Source: Pezizomycotina sp. ARF18 | Taxonomy: Eukaryota; Ascomycota | Reading direction: 5' to 3' | Length of the DNA: 23,860 bases | NCBI GenBank assembly: GCA_002224055.1 | Contig: AZLU01000377.1 | Span: forward strand, 1-23,860 | Part shown: piece after piece, positions 16,827-23,860 of the stretch | Layout of the letters: every line of letters starts with the position of its first letter | Position numbering within the stretch: position 1 is the stretch's first letter | Position numbers and translations under genes: made by a program | The notes under the pieces: model-generated | What the model was told of the DNA's origin: nothing | Database searches by the model: none | What the model saw: the letters and a program-made list of their open reading frames with translations, nothing else

Positions 16827-17429
16827 ATGTCCGGCAACGATGGTTACGTGTGGGATTCTGTGAAGCCCAATGAGATGAGGCACCTTAGGGCGTGCATGAT
16901 TTGCGCGATTGTCCAGACTTATAACGTTGGTTTCGATTCCTCTTTTTTTTTTGGCTTTCTTTCTGTAGCTTTGTGGCCTGCTACCCTTTACCCTTCTTTC
17001 TTATCGACTAACTCTCGATGGATCCCATAGGAATTTCTGCGTAAAGGCTGCCCAAACTGCCACCCGACTATTGACTATAAGGGGTCGATGGACACCGTGA
17101 CGGAGTGCACCTCGCAAATGTTCGAAGGCGTCATTGCCATCGCGGATCCCAGTAAGAGCTGGATCGCGAAATGGCTTCGGCTAGATAATTATGTCCGCGG
17201 CATGTACGCTACAAGGTCATCGGCATGGTAAGTACCCGCACGCCACCATATATATATATATATTTCACTCAAACTCAGAACGGTCACTTTACCGGTCTTT
17301 TATGCGAATTTTCAGTCCACTAATAAAACTTGTTATTACATTCAGCCCGGAATGGAAGTCATCGACCTGCTTAATAGCCAGGACATCGAGTATATTCCCC
17401 GCGACGGCTCGGAGAACAACATGGAGTAG
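16827..17429 (+). CDS. SPT4: transcription elongation factor Spt4, one frameshift
   Basis: Spt4 is the small zinc-finger partner of Spt5 in the DSIF complex, which keeps RNA polymerase II processive and acts in the nucleus. Exons are 16827-16925, 17031-17227 and 17346-17429. The two introns are GT-AG and the first holds a CTAAC branch site. The protein begins MSGNDGYVWDSVKPNEMRHL. It shows the two zinc-binding pairs, CMIC before intron 1 and CPNC after it, then ECTSQMFEGVIAIADPSKSW and YVRGMYA, typical of the Spt4 fold. It ends IEYIPRDGSENNME before TAG. One base is missing near 17210-17215, shifting the frame before intron 2. With it restored the product is 126 residues, close to other fungal Spt4 proteins. 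The same frame stays open beyond the TAG (separate entry). Confidence 0.93.
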
Positions 17430-17803
17430 AAATCCAAAGAGGAACGAGCAAATAAACTAGCAGCCTGGCGCAAAGAGAACGGTTATGTATATCAAGATGC
17501 ATATGAGGATGAAGAGGGTGAAGGTGAGGATGAGGATGAGGAGGTGGCCGCAGAGGACGACGAGTTGGCGATTATCGAGGCGATGCAAAGGCAAGCAGCA
17601 CAGGATCCCGACAATATGCCCAAGGACATCTCCGCCCCGAAGTCATCTTCGACGATAATCTGAGGACACTGGCAGACGCAGCGATCAGTGACCACCGTGG
17701 GACGAATAGAACAAATGGAGCAAACGGTTTTTTTAAAGAGGACAACATGGACGAGGAGCTTCCTGAGCTTGATGAGATATTAAACAGTATTGGCAGGTCT
17801 TGA
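17430..17803 (+). CDS. acidic open reading frame in frame behind the SPT4 stop, unidentified
   Basis: I do not recognise this protein. Directly after the SPT4 TAG the same frame continues for about 70 codons (KSKEERANKLAAWRKENGY, then a long Asp/Glu run, then DDELAIIEAMQRQAAQDPD). A single shift near 17635-17640 follows, of the same missing-G kind as elsewhere, and about 54 further codons end ELPELDEILNSIGRS and stop at 17803. It reads as coding: no stops apart from the shift, an amphipathic helix-like stretch, an acidic linker and a defined C-terminus. It has no start codon of its own with a usual context. It could be a readthrough extension of Spt4, the last exon of another transcript using the TAG as an acceptor (TAG|AAATCC), or a true fusion in which the TAG is a base error. 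Confidence 0.45.
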
Positions 17804-18415
17804 AATTTTCGTCTGGAGAACGGGCTTCTTTCTTCATTTTATTACTTCATGATTACTAGACCCAGAGGATTCCTTTTATGGTACGGAGCTAATCGTCGGC
17901 ACACTATGGTTGCTGTTATCCATAATGGTTCCTTTTTTTTTAAGCATGCAAAATCGGAGTTTTACCGAGTTTTTTTTTCCTGGGTTAGATAGGTGGACCT
18001 ATACGGATTTATTAAATAGTAAAGTATGACAGCTTTATAATTATTCAACAAGAGAACCCAATCTTGTTAAAGATCAAACCACGGGCATGGAACTATCGCG
18101 AACTCGTACATGTAAAACAAGGCTTTTTGCCAGATCGTATTGCAGGACCTTAATTTATTAGCGCTCCTTGAAAACTCCCGGAACACTTAGTATTAGTATA
18201 TCCAAATTTATGTGTCTCAAGTAATACAGACTTCCCTGTGCATGAGCTCAACGGAACCTAGAAAACTCATCGCAGCTATGGACTATTGTAGGGGTTTGAT
18301 GTTAGTGTAACAATCATCCGCTATATCGTTTCACCTTTTTTTTCCCTTCTCTGCTTAAGAAATTTAACCTCGGCCAGATTTCAAAGCACCCAAATTCGTG
18401 TAACGTTAATTAAGC

Positions 18416-18742
18416 TTATAGCAGTGTTTTCAGAACCCTGGAAGCATAAAATTTTGCGGGGGGAAGGGGTTTCGCCTTCAGCGAATCCTCGAGAAACGAA
18501 GCCGCAGAAGCTAAGTAATCAATCATCTGATACTGGACTGATTTAAACGCCCTTTTTTCTTTTAACTTATCGAGCTGCAGGTGCGCGCATGCAAGTGCTA
18601 GTTGGCATTCGAGAATAAGAACCACTTCGGCCCCTTCCGCTATAACGCAATTAGTTTTTCGCGCTCTTTTCTTCCCCTCTTTCCCACCGCATTGGTTCGA
18701 ACTACCTGCAACATGCAGGTCATCCTTTTTTTTTAGCTTCAA
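18416..18742 (-). other. doubtful open reading frame, about 108 codons
   Basis: An open frame with no recognised domain. Its N-terminal part is Lys-rich and low-complexity and depends on a TTG as first codon. The C-terminal half could form helices (GAEVVLILECQLALACAHL, then MIDYLASAASFLEDSLKAK). It stands alone with no supporting splice sites or neighbouring exon. It could be a small gene, an exon, or chance. Confidence 0.2.
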
Positions 18743-19378
18743 GGGTAAAGGATATAGTTTTAGCAGTCGACAGTAGAAAAGGATCTCTCTTTCAGATGCA
18801 AAAAATATAAAGGCAACTATTAAATTATTAGAAAAATAAAAGCGGAGAAAAAGCGAGAGCTATGATTGAACATATTTCTCATGCAAGTAGGATTATCTTT
18901 CTGTCTCTCTACCGAATCTGCAGGGAATGGAGTTCCTCCCCCTACTTTTTTTTTAATACCTCTAGTCAATTGTAGGCAGTTAATCCCGAAAGCCGTTTTT
19001 AAGCACGATAAAGTTAGCTCAGTCCTTTTAAACCCCTTCCATCATCCGATCTCGAATTGCCCCCACATTCATGATTCTGCGGCAAAACAACAGAACTGTG
19101 AAAATTTTTCCTTAGAGGGTGAAAAATACGGGAGAGCAAAAAAGAGATGAATGGTAGCGGTGAGAAGTAGATGCCGGTACCGGTGGAAGTAAAGAAAGTA
19201 GAAGGAGTATTGAATATTGAATCGGGCTATATCCGACTTAATGTAAAAGAACCAGACAGCAGGAGTAGTAGAGTAAAAGTAGGCAAAGTCAGGCAGCAAT
19301 TCTAGCAATCGCCAGACCCTTTCCATCGTTAATTTTGTGAGCTAAGTGTATTATCAACTCAAAGTACCAGTGTAAATT

Positions 19379-19417
19379 TAAAAAAAAAAAAAAAAAAAGG
19401 TAAATTTTTTTTTTTTT
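19379..19417. repeat. A-run/T-run inverted pair
   Basis: About 20 A, a 6-nt spacer (GGTAAA), then about 13 T. The arms are complementary and could pair as a hairpin. No gene end is adjacent, so a terminator role is not supported. Confidence 0.6.
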
Positions 19418-19818
19418 GGCTCCTTCCCTTAAATCCTATTTTCCCTCCCGATTTTCCTGACCTACAAAGTAAATAAAATATTTTCTCATATGTTCTCGTC
19501 GACACAACAATCAACGATCGTAAAAAAAATTCTTTCTCGTTATCTCTTACAATCATCGTTAACATCTGCTATCTTCTATATCCTTATACAAAGGCGACAA
19601 TAAGTTAAATACTATAGTTTCAATTCTTCTAAAAAGCAAGTAAAATAAAAGATAGATCGCGAAGTTAAAAAAGTAAAAATCGGTAAGTCGCGGTTATAGC
19701 GGATTGCCGCTTACCTCTTGTTTTCATTTTCTACCTGACGAACCCATTCCAAAATATAGGGGACGAAAAAACTTTTATATTGCTGTAAAATGATCTTTCA
19801 AGAGCTCGGCAGCTTCTG

Positions 19819-19872
19819 TTAAGCTCTTATCAAGCTTTGTCAAGCTCTCGTCAGGCTTTTGTCAAGCACTTT
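19819..19872 (+). repeat. five degenerate 11-nt repeats upstream of PDX1
   Basis: Five head-to-tail units of 10-11 nt near the consensus TCAAGCTYTYG end about 80 nt before the PDX1 start codon. The units are ttaagctctta, tcaagctttg, tcaagctctcg, tcaggcttttg and tcaagcacttt. They lie in the likely 5' UTR or core promoter. Confidence 0.65.
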
Positions 19873-19954
19873 TTAGCTGTTCCTAGCTTCTTATCGGATT
19901 ATTCGTAGCTAAACATTTCTCGGCGCACAGGTTTCAGAGTCAACAATATCTAAA

Positions 19955-20527
19955 ATGGCGAGCGATTTGCCTGTTGATTCTACCCAGAACGGTACTAATG
20001 GTGCCTCTGGTGCCACCAACACCGTCAAGGTCGGGCTTGCCGCATGTTGAAAGGTTCGTGCTCTGCTATGTCCTCGATCTCCTCTATCATACCTTCGATG
20101 GGTGCATCTCGACCATTTACACTCTTTCGCCATCCTGCTGCGATTTGTTAATCTAACTCGTTTTCTCTGTCATATGTAGGCGGTGTCATCATGGATGTCA
20201 CTACTCCTGAGCAGGCCCGCATTGCCGAAGAGGCGGGCGCTGCGGCTGTCATGTGAGTTCCCAATCAGGTTCTTTCCTTCGGTACATCTGAAAGTGCGGT
20301 AGGCTTAGGAACTCTTCACTGATGCGAATTGCACCGAGCAGGGCCCTTGAGCGCATCCCTGCCGATATCCGTATCGAAGGGGGTGTCTCGCGTATGTCCG
20401 ACCCTGAAATGATCCAGGGTATCATTGATGCCGTTACGATTCCCGTCATGGTATGTTACTTGCATTTTCCATGTCTTATTCAAGTTGGAGCTTCTCCGTA
20501 AATCCTAGAGTTTATTTACCCTCCCCC

Positions 20528-20558
<31 letters not shown>

Positions 20559-21526
20559 GAGAGAAAGAGAGAAGCACTTTTTATATATCTTACCACTTGT
20601 TCGTGTAACATCGAAGTGTGTACTAATTAGAAAATCTTTTTAAAAATGAAACAGGCGAAAGCTAGGATTGGACATTTCGTCGAATGCCAGATCTTGGAGG
20701 CCATTGGAGTAGATTACATTGACGAAAGCGAAGTCCTTACCCAGCAGACAATGAGAACCATGTCGACAAACACGGGTTCAAGGTCCCTTCGTTTGCGGTT
20801 GCCGTAACTTGGGGGAGGCTCTTCGCCGTATCAGCGAAGGAGCTGCCATGAGTAAGTCCTGCAGCTTAAGCTTATCTTTCCCTATATTTCCCTTTTCTTT
20901 AAAGGGCATCAAGCACATAACCGATTGAAAGAATGTGTTTTTTAAAGTTTATTTGCTAATACGAGATCTCAAATCCCCCACAGTTCGTACTAAAGGGGAG
21001 CTGGAACTGGTGATGTTGTCGAAGCTGTCAAACACATGCGCACCGTCAATGCCGAGATCAGGAAGGCGAAGGGCATGTCCGATGCCGAGCTCTACACCAT
21101 GGCTAGGAAATCGGGGCCCCTTCGAACTCCTGAAGGAGACTGCAAAGCTTGGCCGTCTTCCTGTCGTCAATTTTGCCGCTGGCGGTGTTGCCACCCCTGC
21201 TGATGCCGCTTGATGATGCACCTGGGCTGTGATGGTGTTTTTGTCGGCTCCGGAATCTTCAAGAGTGGCAATCCAGCTCAACGTGCCAAAGCCATTGTTC
21301 AGGTTCGTGAATAGTCCTGTGTTTCCTTATAGTCCTCACATTGAGTGCACATTGCTCTGGACAGCTTGGTCGATTTGATCTCATGCTAACACTGTAATCA
21401 GGCTGTTACCCATTACAACAATCCAAAGATCCTTGCCGATGTCAGCAAGAGCTTGGGACCTGCCATGGTTGGTGTTAACGTTAGCACCATGCCCGAGAAA
21501 GACAAGCTCCAGGCCGTGGTTGGTAG
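19955..21526 (+). CDS. PDX1: pyridoxal 5'-phosphate synthase, PdxS/Snz subunit, eight frameshifts
   Basis: This is the synthase subunit that builds pyridoxal phosphate from ribose 5-phosphate, glyceraldehyde 3-phosphate and ammonia, the ammonia coming from the Pdx2/Sno glutaminase. Exons: 19955-20053, 20180-20252, 20342-20450, 20655-20851, 20984-21302, 21402-21526; all introns are GT-AG. The order of motifs is intact: [20 protein letters not shown] (catalytic Asp region), [20 protein letters not shown] (the first active-site Lys, split by intron 3), FKVPF then [25 protein letters not shown] (second Lys), [18 protein letters not shown], and [20 protein letters not shown]. Single bases are missing at about 20041, 20740, 20787, 21000, 21112, 21118, 21211 and 21514, all in short homopolymers. 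Adding eight bases to the 922 exonic bases gives 310 codons including stop, the normal family length, ending ARGW. Read as it stands the last frame would run on to 21603. No Pdx2 gene is adjacent, unlike the SNZ/SNO pairs of yeast. Confidence 0.95.
20054..20179 (+). other. PDX1 intron 1 (126 nt)
   Basis: The donor is GTTCGT and the acceptor ATGTAG, with a CTAAC branch site near 20154. It joins MLK to GGVIMDV. Confidence 0.8.
20253..20341 (+). other. PDX1 intron 2 (89 nt)
   Basis: The donor is GTGAGT and the acceptor GAGCAG. It splits the Met codon in [14 protein letters not shown]. Confidence 0.85.
20451..20654 (+). other. PDX1 intron 3 (204 nt) with an A20-(GA)n tract
   Basis: The donor is GTATGT and the acceptor AAACAG. 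It joins IPVM to AKARIGH. The intron is longer than its neighbours because it holds 20 A followed by GA repeats (20529-20572). Confidence 0.85.
20529..20572. repeat. A20 followed by a GA microsatellite
   Basis: Twenty A directly followed by about ten GA units with one AA interruption, inside PDX1 intron 3. Confidence 0.9.
20852..20983 (+). other. PDX1 intron 4 (132 nt)
   Basis: The donor is GTAAGT and the acceptor CCACAG. It splits the Ile codon of AAM|IRTKGE. Confidence 0.85.
21303..21401 (+). other. PDX1 intron 5 (99 nt)
   Basis: The donor is GTTCGT, as in intron 1, the acceptor is AATCAG, and a CTAAC branch site lies near 21385. It joins AIVQ to AVTHYNNPK. Confidence 0.85.
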
Positions 21527-22494
21527 AAGACTGGATTTCATTACATTGACTTTCTTCATCGGTTTTATATTATCTAACGAAGCCCGTGCAGAAAAGCTTT
21601 AACATATATTCTTTTTCTTTTAAGAACGGACATATAGCTTTTGTTCTCCTTTACGTTACATTTGTATTTCCAAAAGTCCGTTTATACTTATGTGTTAAAG
21701 AGTGCTTTTCTGTGTATGGAATCGGGGTTCTTGTTCTTTTGTATTGGTTTATTTTCGGCGTTCTCTTTGTTTTTCACTAGCATAACAACCGGGAAAAAAG
21801 CAAATCAAAAGCATTTTCATTGTCATTCTCTACGTTTCTACTTTCTGTTCCCATTCTCTCACTTTACTCTCTGTGGGATCCTTTCCTGTCCGACATCGAG
21901 CATGTTGGACTCTCGGTTTCTCTTACAAATACCACTTCAACCTGGTCGACTCCGTATCTTCATTATTATTATATTTGTACATCTCTATATCCTTTTACTT
22001 CTACAGTCAGGCATGTATACTATATACAAGTACATCCCATGTATCTATCTTTCAACAGCCAACTAGTTATGTTGCGTGTACTGCGACAAGACAAGGTCAC
22101 TTAAGCGGGATTAACTCGCCATAAAGTTGCATTCTACATCTAAGTATTCTCTAAGTATCTTCTTACGTGGGGATATATAATATGTAATGAAATATATGAG
22201 CTCAAAAACCCCAAAACAATGAGAACAGTAGTCCGGACGTCCAATCAATCAAAATTGCTATATATTCCTATTGGAAGTCTAAGAACCTTTTTCTTAAAAA
22301 AAAAAAAAAAAAAAAATTGAATTTCACGTTCGAAAAAAGCGTGCGATTTCTAACGGCAAATATCTATCAGAAGTCCTTTGTTGTTGTTTCTTTGTGTAAC
22401 ATCAAATTTAAATGTGTACATTGTATCAAAGAGTATAAAGAAGTACACTACTTCAAAAAGTTAAGGAATATTTGTACATGTATTCTCTACAATC
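21527..22494. other. intergenic region between PDX1 and RIT1
   Basis: AT- and pyrimidine-rich DNA without a recognisable gene. The overlapping open frames at 21640-22120 read Phe/Leu/Tyr-rich text with no conserved motif. A 21-nt A run lies at 22296-22316. The region should hold the PDX1 3' UTR and the RIT1 promoter. Confidence 0.55.
22296..22316. repeat. poly(A) tract, 21 nt
   Basis: An uninterrupted A run about 180 nt upstream of the RIT1 start codon. Confidence 0.9.
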
Positions 22495-23860
22495 ATGGCA
22501 AGCTCAGCGACACCAGTGCGATCGTTCTTCACCAGACCTGGGACGAATCTTCAAGTGCAACAGGTTCTGAAAATGAATCAGACGATGATGCCGAAGGCAT
22601 GATGCGTCATAGTCAAGCATCGAGTCAAGCCGTTGAGCTAGAAGACGGCAGTGAGGATCAAAGCCAGCTTACGCAAGCGGAGCTAGACTCCTTCTCTTCA
22701 AAGCCTACGCTATCATCTCTCTCGAATAGCATCAGGAACGCGGCGCGCCTGTCCATATCAAATAGGTTACACTCGATATACGCGGATGCGTCGTTCGTAC
22801 AGCGCGCCGCAGAAGCATACGCTCTGCCGCTGGTAGCGAATGAGAGATGCGGGAGCTGGTATGTTCCCGCAGAACTGAAGAAGGGAAGTTGCTACTTCAA
22901 GAGCACGGACGGTCACTTTGGGTGCTGGGGTTTCAGTAGGAAGAGGTTTGAACGTGAATGTTCTGGATATCGTTGGAGAAAACGATGGCTGTATAATCGT
23001 GGATAGCACGCGGCGAGGCAAGTCGATGCCTGACGCTTTGAGCAAGACGATACCGATATGGTGTGCTGTGCTCAACACCGCATTGTTCGGCGGAGACGAG
23101 CTCAAGTCTACTTGCCTCCTTCGGCGGTTTCACAGTCGGAGGCGTCTCAAATAGAGCAGCGGTTGGGTGGGTTTGTGGAAAGTTTCAAGGTATCTCAAAC
23201 TCCATCTCTCTCTTTTTCCTTTTTCAAAATCCCATCTGTGGTGAATATGGTAATTGTGTTATTGGCACCAAGTCTGACACTGGTCCGGGCTTCCAACCCC
23301 CAACCCACACCGAACTAGAAACTCGACTTAAACATCAGTTCTTTACGCGAGAAATTGAAGAAACTCTTCGACCGATATGGGTGACACTTCTAACACCTTA
23401 CCGACTCGGTGCCATGCTTTCCTGAATTTCACCCGGTAATACTCCTTACGGCTTCGAACCGGGATACGAACAAGCAGGGAGAGGTGTTTATATATCATCT
23501 ACAAGAACTCAAGCTATAACTACATACAAGGCGCCGGAGACGACAGCGAGAGCTGGGCCCGTGGTTCACCGCCAAGGTTGTTTTGGAGTAACAAAGACGA
23601 CTTTTAGCCGCGAAGAAGCAGAGCTGCCTGACATCATCTGGAAGCTCACGGTGCATGCAGCATTGTTGCAAATCGCATTTAGCCGATGAAAAGGATATCC
23701 TCAAGATTACTATAATTCCGAGAACGAGGCCGGATAGCTATCGGCGATATCGCTTCTGCAATTTATCTGTTACCGAACAAAGCCACCCTGGAGATAATGA
23801 TAATATCAAGATTGGTGCCCTGATAGATGCACTGCAGTTCAACTACATTGGGGTCGTTTC
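22495..23860 (+). CDS. RIT1: initiator-tRNA 2'-O-ribosyl phosphate transferase Rit1, partial and frameshifted
   Basis: Rit1 adds phosphoribose, from PRPP, to A64 of initiator tRNA-Met, which keeps that tRNA out of elongation. Visible family motifs are ISNRLHSIYADASFV, LPLVANERCGSWYVP, CYFKSTDGH, IVDSTRRGKSMPDALSKT, IPIWCAVLNTALF, VYLPPSAVSQSEASQIEQR, LRPIWVT, IQGAGDDSESWARG and EAELPDII. A GT-AG intron lies at 23190-23318 (GGFVESFK|KLDLN). The chosen start is the first ATG, giving MASSATPVRSFFTRP. It reaches the acidic N-terminal part only after a one-base shift near 22545. Further shifts lie near 22940, 23107, 23370-23400, 23520 and 23607. The N-terminal 60 or so residues (Glu/Asp/Ser-rich) precede the usual family start. 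The window ends inside the C-terminal region, so the stop is not seen. Confidence 0.9.
23190..23318 (+). other. RIT1 intron (129 nt)
   Basis: The donor is GTATCT after FVESFK and the acceptor AACTAG before KLDLNISSLREKLKK. The joined sequence follows the usual spacing to the LRPIWVT motif. Confidence 0.7.

Larger units (their letters stand above)
17804..19954. other. intergenic region between SPT4 and PDX1
   Basis: It is AT-rich with no recognised gene. One minus-strand open frame at 18416-18742 is listed separately as doubtful. An A-run/T-run pair lies at 19379-19417 and could fold as a hairpin. The last 150 bases hold the degenerate 11-nt repeat upstream of PDX1. The PDX1 promoter must lie here, but I see no clear TATA box placed for it. 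Confidence 0.5.

Noticed and set aside
16627-16863. ORF over the SPT4 leader (MENQRKNF..., Ser-Thr repeats)
   Set aside because: It ends out of frame inside SPT4, is low complexity, and its repeat part is the CCAGCA tract.
18685-18715. GGTTCGAA sequence as a tRNA B box
   Set aside because: No matching A box or cloverleaf is visible around it.
21527-21603. Longer PDX1 C-terminus ending at 21603
   Set aside because: It results from a missing C near 21514; with that base the protein ends ARGW at 21526, as usual for the family.
21586-22124. Overlapping plus-strand ORFs after PDX1
   Set aside because: Phe/Leu/Tyr-rich translations of pyrimidine-rich DNA with no conserved motif or splice pattern.
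22317-22494. RIT1 frame extended upstream to about 22317
   Set aside because: It starts at a TTG inside AT-rich sequence; the ATG at 22495 gives a better start after one typical shift.
23445-23470. Sequence like a tRNA T-loop (TTCGAACC)
   Set aside because: No acceptor stem or D-arm fits around it, and it lies in the RIT1 exon, reading LLTASNRD.

Overview
The window looks like nuclear DNA of a filamentous ascomycete (Pezizomycotina). Genes carry several short GT-AG introns (68-267 nt) with CTAAC/CTAAT-type branch sites. They are separated by long AT-rich intergenic stretches full of A/T homopolymers of 20-31 nt. The gene set is typically fungal: a Ycf1-type vacuolar ABC transporter, Spt4, a SNZ/PDX1-type pyridoxal phosphate synthase, the initiator-tRNA ribosyl transferase Rit1, and a DUF2841/YDR124W-like protein. 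The wide spacing would suit a large-genome group such as the Pezizomycetes, but that is only a guess.

Layout. 1-1862: AT-rich, no gene, with an ATATAAA-type minisatellite. About 1863-4195, minus: DUF2841 family gene. About 4200-10187: gene-poor AT-rich desert. 10188-15123, minus: full-length MRP/Ycf1-type ABC transporter with three introns. 15124-16826: intergenic region between the divergent transporter and SPT4. 16827-17429, plus: SPT4 with two introns, followed in the same frame by an acidic open stretch ending at 17803 that I cannot name. 17804-19954: intergenic, with one doubtful minus-strand ORF. 19955-21526, plus: PDX1 with six exons. 21527-22494: intergenic. 22495 to the window end, plus: RIT1, cut by the end.

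The genes do not form a cluster or pathway. Transporter, transcription elongation, vitamin B6 synthesis and tRNA modification are independent housekeeping functions.

The dominant oddity is that every recognisable gene is broken by single-base frameshifts. Wherever I could compare with conserved protein motifs, most are a missing base in a short homopolymer (CCC read as CC, TTT as TT). In PDX1, eight such sites account for the whole reading frame exactly (922 exonic bases plus 8 gives 310 codons including stop). Splice sites and protein motifs are otherwise intact. I therefore read these as consensus errors of an unpolished long-read assembly, not as pseudogenes. I found no new defence system, mobile element, CRISPR array, rRNA or tRNA. 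The most interesting unexplained signal is the acidic ORF in frame behind the SPT4 stop codon.
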